Source: Mikania micrantha (lineage: Eukaryota > Streptophyta > Magnoliopsida > Asterales > Asteraceae). From it: a stretch of DNA of 64,000 nucleotides. The notes under the pieces are model-generated. The model was not told the DNA's origin and made no database searches. It was given only the letters and a program-made list of their open reading frames with translations. Positions 1 through 10,944 of the stretch are shown here, piece by piece (the stretch's first letter is position 1; each line of letters begins with the position of its first letter). The stretch covers positions 62,218,981-62,282,980 of the forward strand of contig CM018683.1 in assembly GCA_009363875.1 (NCBI GenBank). The letters are read 5' to 3'. The position numbers and the translations under genes were made by a program.

Positions 1-474
1 CAAAATTTCAAAAGTAATAAGAAAACCACCAAAAAGTTTAAAAGTACTAAAGACCATAACTAATCATAAAAATAATCATCAAAACCATCAAAAGTTTGAT
101 ACACTTCTGTTGCATAATCGGCTTCATATTCATCCACTTTTGGTTACCCTTCATCCCTGCAAACTAGATACATCATAACTTTCACCAAATAGTTTAAAGC
201 CATGTCTTTTCAAACTGAATGCATATTGTCAATATAGAACACAAATGAAAGTTGTCCTAGGCAGGTGGCCTTCAGGGGGGATCATAACCAGGGAAGCTGG
301 ATCACTTGGAAAATATGTTTTGTTCTGCATGTTTCGTCATAATGATCAACTTATTATAAAAGTTTTATCAGACTTACTCATATTAAAGTTTTAGTATTGT
401 TAAAATTTGTCTTGGTTTGATATATTAGTTTATTAACTAATTATTTTTTCTGTTGACTCAACGTTATGATGCAG
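1..474 (+). other. intron sequence of the MRS2-like gene
   Basis: AT-rich sequence directly upstream of the first visible MRS2 exon. It ends in a 3' splice site (AG at 473-474) after a T-rich tract. I find no MRS2-like coding sequence in it, so the earlier exons should lie left of the window. The start codon and promoter are not visible. Confidence 0.6.
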
Positions 475-3400
475 CATATCAAGGCTATTGTCACCGCGGA
501 AGAGGTTAGATTTTCTGTCTTTTTCTTCCATTCGTTTCTCTCTGTTAAATCATTTAGCCCCTTTATTGCTTATTGAATTGTCTAAGAGTTCATTTTTGGT
601 ATTAATGACTTTAACGTTGTTTGTATATTGGTGGTCCTGTTCGATATACTTAAGGGATTTCAAGATCAGGTGCTTACATATTTAAATATGGATTCTTTCT
701 TGCTGTTTAAATTTGTTTATGTCAGCATAATTACAGCTAGCTAATCAGTTCTTAGAATATTGCCTCAGAGAATGGTTTTAGAGAATATTTTTTGCATGGA
801 CACTCATTTCTCATTGATGTTATACTTGGAGTTTCGTTATTTTAGTTTTACATCACAGGAAAAAAAATCTCTGAAATTTTGCATCAAAAACTCGATTATA
901 TTTTAATCTATAGCTGATCCTAGGAAAGCAGTTCATGTAACAGAGGGTGTGATGCTGTTATTGTTTTAACTCCAAAATACTGGTAACAACATGAAACTAA
1001 AGAGCGTATCTGGTGCTTGACTTAGCTCTCTCTTTGCGTAGGGGCCGGATCACTTCGCGATTTAATGTTCGCATCCTTAACCTACACACTTGTGCAGGAG
1101 GCTCTTGTTTTTTATCCCTGCAAATTCGACAATTTTCATCTCTATGGTGCTTCATGAAAACCAAATATAGTTAGTTAACTATATCTTTTCCCATTTTATT
1201 GGGCAGGTATTGCTTCGAGATCCGTCGGATGATAATGTAATACCAGTGGTTGAGGAACTGAGGAGGAGATTACCTGTTGTAAATGCCAATCATGCTGAAC
1301 TGGGTGGTCAGCATGATGTTGAAACTGGTGAAGAAGATGGTATGTTTTGTACAAATTGCAATCTGCTATTGATTTATTGTTTTTTGTTTTTTCATCTTCT
1401 TTCTTTGAATAAATCATAATGCATTCAGAATCTCCGTTTGAATTTCGAGCACTTGAGGTTTTCCTGGAGGCCATCTGTAGCTTTCATGCTGCCCGTACTA
1501 CTGAACTGGAAACTGATGCTTACCCAGCGTTGGATGAACTTACATCTAAGGTGTGTGCTTCTCTTAAGATTACATGATAGTATTCATAACTCTGTTTCTT
1601 TTTTTTTTTAAAAAATATGGTATTCGTGTTTGCTGCCATATGCATATGATCAGGTGGGTAATATTGTTCGCTGGTTCTTGTGCTTTATATTCTAGATTGG
1701 TAGTTATAACACACTAATGCCATGGCAGTTCTGATTGGCAGATCAGTAGCCGTAACTTGGACCGGGTTCGTAAACTGAAAAGTGCAATGACAAGGTTGAC
1801 TGCTCGTGTTCAAAAGGTACACATGATTATTTGATTTAATGTATGTCATATTGTAGAGTATATGAGTAGAAGTGATTATGGTTATGATTCTAAGTCAACG
1901 AGTTGCAGGTTAGGGATGAACTTGAACGACTTTTGGATGATGATGATGACATGGCAGATCTGTACTTATCAAGGAAGTTAGCTTCTGGTTCACCAGTAAG
2001 CGGGTCAGGTGCAGCTAGTTGGTTTCTCGGGTCACCCACTATAGGCTCAAAGATATCTAGAGCTAGCAGGGCAAGCGTAATGACAGTTCATGGAGATGAG
2101 AATGATGTTGAGGAGCTTGAGATGCTTTTAGAGGTCGTAACTTACGTTATTAACTTCTTCCATCCGTCATATTTTTATAATATTATTGCCTCAACAGAAA
2201 AAAATACTTGACATTCGCTTTTTTGGATGTTTTAGGCCTACTTCATGCAAATTGATGGAACGTTAAATAAGCTAACGAGTGTGAGTTATTTAATGCCTTA
2301 AATTTCTTAATCTGCTTGCGTATGATGTGCTATGAAATTAAGTTACAAGTTTTGCTATAGAAATTAAACCATGTTCATAATTTTTAACTTTACGATGCGT
2401 ATCTGAAAATTAATCTTCATTTACCATGTACTTCATGTTATGTTGTATTTAGATTATCCAAACTTTTGTTATCAGTGAGATATATTTGATATATTGTATA
2501 ATTGGCCAAACTTGTGTTTGAATTTGTGCTCCAATCATATTGGGGAAAAGAGTGTTTTAGGAAAAGGTTCTGGGAAACTAGACTTATTATCAACTTTTAA
2601 CTAAAATTTCTGCAGCTGCGTGAATATATTGATGATACTGAAGATTACATCAACATTCAGGTATCAGAAGCCTTCAATGATTTTTTTTTGTTGATTAGCA
2701 TTTTCTATGATTATGTACCAATTATGATTCCAAAAGTTCTATCATTGTTTTTACTACAGCTTGACAATCACAGAAATCAGTTGATTCAGGTTTGCTATAT
2801 CCTATGCATAATTTATTAGCAGTTTTCTAGTTTGAGGGTGATATAATTTCCAATTTTCCATTTTATATTCATGATGGCAGCTGGAGCTCTTTCTAAGTTC
2901 AGGAACCGTATGTATGTCGATCTATGCATTAGTGACCGGCATTTTTGGCATGAATATACCTTACACGTGGAACGATGATCACGGCTACATGTTCAAATGG
3001 GTTAGTATAGAAAATTTAAATTGCTAAGGTGGCAAAATATGCTTGTCATGTCGGTTGGGTAACATGTCAATACGAATGATTTTTGATACCTTGTTGACTC
3101 TGTCTCAATTCTTTATTTTATTTTATAAATAGTCATTTTGTGTGACTTGCGACCCTTTTACTTTTCACTTAACCCCTTGACTCTCAGGAGCCGTTTGGTT
3201 GCGTCTAAACCATTAAGTGTTGAATGGTTAAGATGTCTGAATGGTTAAGAGGGTCTGAACCATTAAGTGCTGAACCGTTTAACACTGTTTGGTTCCACGT
3301 CTGAATGGAAAAAAAAAAGAATACTCTTTTTTTTTTTCAAAACCGTCGCCACCCCCACCCGTACCCTTCGCCCCAGTCGCCCCCTCACCCCAGCCGGTGG

Positions 3401-4230
3401 CCGCCCGTCGCCACCTCCGTCGCCGCCCCCTGTTGGGTGAACCGTTGAGAACCATCGCCACCCTGTCCACATCAACCTTCGATTCAGCCGTCGCCATCGT
3501 GAAGCCAGTGAGCAACCTGTCGAGCTTCCTTACTTCACAGTCATTGAGCGTGGGTCATCGAGCGTGCTGCGGAGAGCAGAGGACATGGGTAACACACAAC
3601 CGATGGAGATGGGTGCAGCGGAGAGCGGAGGAGATGGGTGTGGCGGAGCAAGAGGGAAAGGGAGCCAAGGGAAGACAATTGGTTTTTTTTTCCATTCAGA
3701 CCTTCTATCTCATTCAAGTGTGTTTTTTTTTTTGCACGAAACAAACGGTCTGAATTTAAACCATTCAGATTCAGGCTCATTCAGATGCTACCAAACTGCC
3801 CCTCAGTCTAAATTTCTTTATTTTATATTATAATTAGTCACTTTGTGTGACTTACGGTCCTTTTTTTTTTTAGCATAACATTTGGATTTTAACCTGAAAT
3901 ATAATACGAATAATCTACAACTTGTAACCAACAATTACCACCAACAAACATGTCCATCAAATTTAACTTATAGTATGATTATTTGTAAGGCATAACAAAA
4001 AGTAGGATGAAGGCAAATCGCATTTTTTTTTATTTTTTTGTTTTTTTTTTTCAAAAGGAAAGGTAAGAGTGCCTGTCTAAATCTACTCCTAGGGTTTGAA
4101 GTACCATAAATTGACATGTTTCTTATGTGATGATACATGACAGGTTGTGATCGTGTCGGGTGCATTTTCTGCTGTCCTTTTTCTCCTCATTGTTTTCTAT
4201 GCGCATTTTAAAGGGCTACTCGGGTCTTGA
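475..4230 (+). CDS. MRS2: MRS2/CorA-type magnesium transporter, 3' part of gene
   Basis: Ten exons are readable: 475-504, 1207-1339, 1429-1550, 1742-1816, 1909-2133, 2236-2280, 2616-2660, 2760-2789, 2881-3000 and 4144-4230 (TGA stop). All have GT..AG borders and join in phase, giving 303 residues. The protein matches the plant MRS2/MGT family, most like the MRS2-3 type. It has a soluble helical domain with an acidic LLDDDDDMADLYLSRK stretch (exon 5) and two C-terminal membrane helices. The family signature GMN sits at 2947-2955 after the first helix, within YALVTGIFGMNIPYTWN. The family moves Mg2+ through a pentameric membrane channel; which membrane cannot be told here. The N-terminus is outside the window. 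The last intron (1143 bp) splits the two membrane helices and holds a MITE-like insertion. No coding damage is seen. An AATAAA at 4513-4518 could serve polyadenylation. Confidence 0.93.
3102..3164 (+). repeat. direct repeat flanking the intronic MITE (second copy 3807-3870)
   Basis: About 60 bp here (TTTATTTTAT, then AGTCA.TTTGTGTGACTT, then a T-rich run) recurs at 3807-3870 with roughly 80% identity by eye. The copies lie either side of the element at 3188-3801. The repeat is much longer than a target-site duplication and is more diverged than would be expected for a recent one. Confidence 0.55.
3188..3801. mobile_element. MITE-like non-autonomous DNA element in the last MRS2 intron
   Basis: The ends form an imperfect terminal inverted repeat of about 18 bp: GAGCCGTTTGGTTGCGTCT on the left, GGGCAGTTTGGTAGCATCT as the reverse complement of the right end. 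CTCAG flanks it on both sides (3183-3187 and 3802-3806). Sub-terminal motifs such as GAATGGTTAAGA and CCATTCAG recur. The middle (about 3340-3680) is GC-rich, unlike the AT-rich intron, and is bounded by A/T homopolymers. No transposase is present. The 5-bp duplication does not settle the superfamily. Confidence 0.65.
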
Positions 4231-7223
4231 ATCTGATTGAACAAGTCAGATGGATTATAACTGATGCACATGATTTTTGAGGTACAAAAGTACTGATACT
4301 TTCACTTTGTTTTTATTTTGGTTCTTTTATTTCAAGATCAATAAGGAGAAGCAATACAAACTTGAAGTTAATTATAATGCTTGAACCGACTGTGATGGGT
4401 TCACAACACTTGTTTATTAATATTCTACTCTTTATCTTTATTTTTATTTTTATTTTTTATTCAACATTGGCTTGTAAATTTGATGATAAACAAACGGTTT
4501 GTAATTTCATGCAATAAAAGTGAAAATCAGATGATATGAACAAAACTCAGAAGCAAACCAATTAAGACCGGCTATAGGGCTATGTGTAATCAATCCACTT
4601 GGGGGATGGACCAAGTGTCATGTAATTGTGTGATTCGTTATTATTGATTAAAATTAAAAAAAAATTAAGAAAATTTGAAATTGCATGTCGTCACAGCAAT
4701 TCGACCACTTGTTACGCTCACGCCTAGTGTGTAGTGATGGAAGGGCATGAATAAAAAGTGATGAAGGGTCATGTGGGATCTTAAGTATCTTTGCAAATAA
4801 TCTAATAACAAAGTCGTGCTATAAGGGCTTGTACTTCAAGTCTTCAAACAGACAAACACCAATCTATCTATATTTGTAAATCTATCTATATATAATTACT
4901 ATGTTATAAACTCGTGTATTACACATGATTGTGTATAAAAACATATACAATTAAAATTTATTTAAGATGAGTCGTGTAATCTACTATATGCAAATACATT
5001 TTTTAGCTATGAATATTTAAAAACTTTTATGTATATAAAATATGATATTATGTTAGTAATATTACAGCCTTTTTAAAAATTTAAGTTCAAGACCTTCCCT
5101 AAGTTTGACTATGAATAAAGCAACGTAAAATTTTCTGTGAAAAAACTGGTTGTTTCAATAACAAATCTACTGTTGACAATGGTTGGTCTTGACTTTTATT
5201 TATTGTCATTACAAAGGATACTATGAGAGAAAACTGTCTTCCTTAAAATTTAAACACAATCTTCTTATTTGAAAGTGTTAGAGTTATTATATGAATGAAT
5301 GTCTGATTATCTATATGACTTTCACATATTACATTCTCTTCAATAACATGACTTCTAGGTGGGATGATTTTTAATCAAGTCTTGTTGCATAAACCATTTT
5401 TTTAATCAACATTTCTTAGTAACATCACAGGGACGCCAAACTTTAATACCAACTTGTGATTATGTCATATTTTAATTAAAGGTGTAACAATATGTATCTT
5501 AAAGGACCGTAGTATCTAAACTTTGATTATTCAAACTTTTATGAGGATGTCGTTTTTTTAAATATAAACTTGGTTAAGAAAAGTGATATAGTTATCCTTC
5601 ATTAACCTGTTTTATTTAAAAATTTATTTTAAACGAATTAAAAATGAAATAAAAAGTTAGTATAATAACATTTGGGTTTAACCAAATACAATAATTATAA
5701 ATATAAAGTTAATGTGTTGTTATAAAAATAAATTTACAAAAGCCATATTTTATTAAGGAGATTAAAGACAAATAATCCCAGATATAACTGTTGGCAAATA
5801 TCAAAGATTAATAAATTAAAAATTATACACACACGTGTGTGTGGTAAAAGAATTTTAAATTAATATCCCTATTTAAATAAATTAAAAATGACAAAGAAAC
5901 GTTGAATTTAAATGTTTTAATACACATTATTAAAATGAAACTTTGGATGCAAACTATTGGGTTTATACATGTAAATGAAAATGTTTATAAATTTTTTAGA
6001 GATTATATAAGTATATACATTAAATAATAAAATAAAAGAACTCAAATTTAGATGCATTAGTTAAAGATTAAGTAACATCAGGTATAAAAAAATTCATATG
6101 GGTTTGAAACTTTTTAAATTTAAAATTTTTGACTTTTAAGTTTATTTGAAAAAGATAATTTAAATTACATTTTATTTAAGATAAGGTTGAGAAATTAAAG
6201 AAAATATTAAATGAAAATAATTTTAGAAAAGTATATAACTTATTACGAAATGTGCTTTCCGTTTATTAACAAAATATACGAGTGTTAACATATTATGCTA
6301 TTTTTTTTAAATAAAACGTCATTTACCAGCATACAATAAATTGTTTCAATATTTTACAATGTTTTAAAATAATTGTAAGCTTTTTTAATTTAAAATTTGA
6401 CATTTAAGTGTATTTGAAAAAGATAATTTGAATTACATTTTATTTAAGATAAGGTTGAGAAATTAAAGAAAATATTAAATGAAAATAATTTTAGAATAGT
6501 ATATAATTTATTGCGAAATGTACACAGTTATTTTAAATGAAAAAAAATTTAAAATATTGAAACAATTTTATTGTGTGTCAGTAAATTAAGTCTTGTTTAA
6601 AAAAATAGCATAATATGTTAATACTCATATATTTTGTTAACAATAGGAAGGCATTAAAAGATTAATTATTAACCAAAATTAATTAAAAAACATCAAAATA
6701 GTATATTAAAAAAAAAAGACATTTTATTTGTAAATCTACTAAAGAATTAGTAAAGATTGAAAAAACTAATTTATATGTATATAAACTTAAAATATTAAAT
6801 AAATTTAGAATTAAATTCTTATTATATTTGAATTTTTTTGATTTGAATGTCCGGTTAATTGGATTTACAACAAATGGTGAAAAAATAGGATTGATTTAGT
6901 TTTTACGAATTAAAATAATATTTGAAAATTATGAATACTTAAATTAGATTTAATGTGTGATTAACATGTGGCAAAATTAATTTAAGAATCTTTGTGGTGA
7001 TGACACATGTCACTTTCAAGGAGAGATTTAATGCAGTAATGAGACCTAAGCAAAATAATCTTTCTTTATTATAAAGTATAGATATAGATATATTATCTCT
7101 ATAATCTGAATGTATACTTTTATTTTTAAAGTCAAAACGAACAATTTTGATACTTTCAAAACAATATAACAAGAACTTATGTGGCAAAGTTCAAATGTAA
7201 TAATCTCGCATGTTTTTTCCCCC
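4231..7223. other. AT-rich intergenic DNA
   Basis: No gene is supported here. The first 300 bp are the probable 3' UTR and polyadenylation region of MRS2. The rest is very AT-rich. A composite direct and inverted repeat occupies about 6110-6648 and is listed separately. Confidence 0.7.
6110..6648. repeat. composite repeat: direct copies alternating with inverted copies
   Basis: Four blocks in order. R (about 6110-6252) is repeated directly as R' (about 6381-6521) with only a few differences. X (about 6253-6378) lies between them. The block after R' (about 6523-6648) is the reverse complement of X; for example GCATAATATGTTAA answers TTAACATATTATGC. The order is therefore R, X, R', X-inverted. 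There is no coding content and no recognisable transposon end. Confidence 0.75.
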
Positions 7224-7298
7224 GGTAAAGAGCATGCTCTTGTGATAGCCAATCATAAAAGTGACATTGATTGGCTCATTGGATGGGTGTTTGCTCAG
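7224..7298 (+). pseudogene. lysophosphatidate acyltransferase (LPAT/PLSC) exon fragment
   Basis: A 25-codon stretch resembles plant 1-acyl-sn-glycerol-3-phosphate acyltransferases of the LPAT2-5 type. It starts with GKEHALVI and contains NHKSDID, an NHX4D catalytic motif variant, followed by DWLIGWVFAQ. The family usually continues after AQ with RSGCLGS. Here 12 unrelated bases follow and then an LTR begins at 7311. No other LPAT exon is seen upstream. It is either a stray fragment or an exon of a gene whose remainder lies beyond the nest, more than 56 kb away. A clean 3' splice site before it is not obvious. Confidence 0.55.
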
Positions 7299-7440
7299 TT
7301 GATTATCCGATGTAATATCACTGTAATTCAGGTCGTCCGTACATATGTACGATTTTACTATTACGATCTGATATAATAATTATTAATGATAGTGAATTAC
7401 TGGAGGCATGATTTGATGATTATCATTGTTATTGGTAATT

Positions 7441-7499
7441 CAACTAAACAGAACCAGAGTGTTTAGTTGTAACTCAACTAAACAGAACCAGAGTGTTTA
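7441..7499 (+). repeat. 25-bp tandem duplication in the B1 LTR
   Basis: A unit beginning CAACTAAACAGAACCAGAG occupies 7441-7465 and again 7475-7499, with 9 bp between. B2 and E carry a single version of this segment, so the duplication is private to B1. Confidence 0.7.
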
Positions 7500-7613
7500 T
7501 CGCAGATGAATACACGGATCAGGGATTTTGGTTTGGAATGATAGGAGTTAGGAGTTTGTTATGGTTTGGTTGCGAAACGTAGTCAAGGACACATGGTCAT
7601 GGTTTATCGAAAT

Positions 7614-7681
7614 AGCGGTGGGACGGTGTAGGGGAGGTTGCGATCTACCTCTGCATATGCCCTATACATATGCATATTTCG
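7614..7681 (+). promoter_or_regulatory. putative core promoter box of the B-family LTR
   Basis: A block with GGTGGGACGGTGTAGGGGAG and a TATA-like CCCTATACATATGC is conserved with B2 LTR copies at about 36748-36812 and 48254-48318, which have CCCTATATATATGC. A further copy lies in the B2 interior at 42984-43047. Position about 300 bp into the LTR and the TATA-like core suggest a U3 promoter. This is inference; no start site can be shown. Confidence 0.4.
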
Positions 7682-8771
7682 GTCTATCATGGATGTGTCA
7701 GCGATATGGTTTAGTGGGTTTTGGTTTGGGATTTTTATATTAAAGTTAATAAAATAATTGGAATTATTTAGGCAATGGTGAGGTTACGAACACAATTTAA
7801 ACACGAATATTAATTCAGAAATATTAACTTAATAAATGTATTCGCGTGGGTGACGATTCACATGAATATAATTATTAGGAATAATATTCTGGAACGATAT
7901 TCAATAAATTGTAAATCGAATCGAAATACGATACGAGCGTTGGATTCGCAAAGGTGACGATCTTTACGAATATGTACGTAAGTAACGCGTTTCGACGAGA
8001 TAATTAGATAATATATAATGATATTAAATTAATAAATGAAAACTAAAAAGATTTATTAGAAATCACAACCTAAATTAAATTCGAATAAATGGTTTATTTA
8101 AATGAATAATTTAGCGAAATTAAAACGAAAACGAACGAATTATTTTGTTCAAATAAATAATTCAACGTAACCGTTTTACGAAACAACGATATTTAAATAA
8201 AATTATTTTTATGAAAAACGAAATATAATTATTTACATGGTTTATGTTTCAAAATTTATTTACAAATAAAACCGAGCGTTTATTATTTTATCGCGATAAA
8301 AACGAGACCGAACACGCGGGGATCAACCGGGTTACAAAAGCCCATTTATTCTTTCTTCTTCTTCATTTGAAAGACTCTCTCTCTCTCTAACCTACAAATT
8401 TCGCCACTTTCTCTCTCTAAATCTTCTCCCTAGCTTTTCTCCTTCAATCCTTGACAAAATCTCGAGATCTTGATACCCAAGCGACCACGTGAACGAGAGG
8501 AACAAGGAGATACGAAGAAAGCCTACATTGGACCCTTAGTTCGAGGTAAATCTGAGATTTGTTTTCGGTTTTGTGGTAGATCACAAACCCTTAGATTATT
8601 ACTATTATAATCGATCTAGGAGCTTGTAAAACGTTAAATCTAGTTGGTATAAACCTAAGGGAAGTCATAGATGGACCTGCTAAGGACTAGGACTAGACAA
8701 AATGATGATGATGGTGTTGGAATCGCGACCTACAGGTGACCGAAACCCTATGGCCGAACATGCAAATGCAG

Positions 8772-9365
8772 CGAACCCTTCTCCCATCTGCATCACTTGC
8801 TGGCCGAACCTTCTTTAGCCAGCCGCGAACCTGGGATCACCCAATGCATGGCCGAACCCCTTCTGGTCTTAGACGAACCACAACATGAGGCATGCGAACC
8901 TGCTAACCCTAAACTCGCGAACCTGCTTGGAAGTGGGGCGAACCTTGGGTTGCGGCGAACCTCCTCATGCCATCGGCCGAACCTTTTGTTCCACATGCTT
9001 TAGTCTTAGCCGAACCTTCGTGAACAAAAACCAATAAGGGACGAACCCGGGACATGAACAAACCTGCTGGGGTTGGGACTAGCCAAACCAAATGGTTCGT
9101 GGGACAGCATGTAACACCGAACCTGGACCATGGCTGCATAGAGGCGAACCCTCCATAACTGCATGGTTTGTGCGAACCCTTGGATGAATCAGCCCCACAA
9201 ACCTTGAACATAGGTAGCTACGAACCTGTTGATACATGAAACGAACCTAGGGTTCACCTGGCTTGGCCGAACCCTTAATTTCCTCCTGCCGAACCCTTCT
9301 TTTCATGTTAGCCGAACCATGGTCATCGATTTTGAATTGGGCCGAACCCTAGTGTCGGTCGAACC
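8772..9365 (+). repeat. dispersed CGAACC motif array in the B1 LTR
   Basis: I count 22 copies of the hexamer CGAACC on the + strand within 594 bp, usually as GCCGAACCCT, GCGAACCT or ACGAACCT, at irregular spacing and with non-repetitive DNA between. Only two reverse-strand copies are seen nearby. The array lies downstream of a conserved splice-donor-like GAGGTAAATCTGAG (about 8543). Confidence 0.85.
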
Positions 9366-10944
9366 TAAGGGTTCTGGATCACAGGTTCGCTGGAAATTTT
9401 GATAATAAAACCTAGATATCGAACTAAGGGTTAAGGGTGATCAAGGGATAACATAACAGGGTAAACATATGCATGCATGAAAGATTGGGAGTGGCCACCT
9501 TCTCTTAACAATATAAACCTTGAATTAGGAGATTTTACTTAATAAGAATTCATTTTGATAAAAACCTATACATTCTAATCAATGGTTAGGGATGAGTTAA
9601 TAACACATAATGAATTATAGTTATGCATGCATAGAAATTTATAGTTATCACCTTTCCTTACTAATATCAAAATTAAATTATTAGATTTTGTTTAATGATT
9701 ACAATTAAGAGAATTACTAAATATGATTACTTAAAAGTTGGAAATTATTTTATCACCTAAGTTAAGGTGGCCGATTAATTAATCATGCATGCATATATAC
9801 AAAAGTGTACATAGAGTATAAGGTTAATGCCTTTACAAGTTGTGAACTTTTGAAGTTATTGTTTAGAGACTCTCATATATTGAACAATTGAAGCTAATGA
9901 GTTTAAAGCACAATTGTAGGATGATTATTGATAAACCATAGGTTTTACGACCTAACTTAGAGTAAACAAACTACACTAATAAAATATTTAAAGGATTAAA
10001 GGTAGACACCTATGGACATTTACTAGAAAGGAAACACATATACTTATGAACACAAAACACGATAATTACAGGTTAATTGAGTTGTTTTGGATTTCCCATA
10101 CGTGAGCGCGCATAATACGAAGCACTGACTCTGAGGAATTCAGGTGAGTTCCTCCTTTTTAAACTGTTTTTTAAAACTTGGAGGTGAAACATGTATATCA
10201 ATTTTTAAAATATTATTTTGATAACACATGGATGATACCTGTTTATCAATATGATATTCATAATATGGGATTATCATTATTTATGGATGATCACTTATTA
10301 CTTTATATACCGTGTGACCTTGTCATTGACTTCGGTCATTAACAATGGTTACATGTATTGCCTCTTGGATTATCACAACTCCATGAATCATTGCCTTTAA
10401 CTTCGGTTAATTGCTTTGACTTCATGTATTGTCACGTGGGTTGCTTCCACTCCATGGATCATGTCTTTAACTTATGTTAATTACATAAATTCCATGTATT
10501 GTCACATATACTCTTTGAGAATATTGATGGTTGAATGTGTTGAATGGTTATGTGGTTGATTATCTATGATTATCTATGATTATCTATGACTGTCTATGAT
10601 TATATGAGATATGTGATAATGTGTTTGTGTTTTGTGTGTTTGGGTTATGGAATGGACTATCTCTCAGGTATTCATGTGGATTTTCTCAAGCAACTCTAAA
10701 CTTTTATAATCATTTCATAAAACCTTTTTAAATATAAAAACTTATGATTACTCACCAACTACTTCGTAGTTGACACTTGATTTTCTTACATGTTTCAGGT
10801 AATGAAGCTAAGTAGGTTGAGGAAGACGAACTCACACTTTTGGATTACATCATATATGATCTTGGATTTAGCTAATTAACTGAAATTCTGGCAATTTGAA
10901 TTTAGTTAGATAGCTAATTCTATTTTGTAATTGATGTAACTAAT

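Noticed and set aside
3289..3753. 154-codon ORF inside the intronic MITE
   Set aside because: Low-complexity, composition-driven, both strands and several frames are open; no domain recognised.
5826..5841. ACACACGTGTGTGT palindrome as a regulatory site
   Set aside because: Simple CA/TG repeat in AT-rich spacer; nothing else supports function.
8793..9211. Gene in the CGAACC region of B1
   Set aside because: ORFs on both strands follow the repeated motif; they are not kept in B2.
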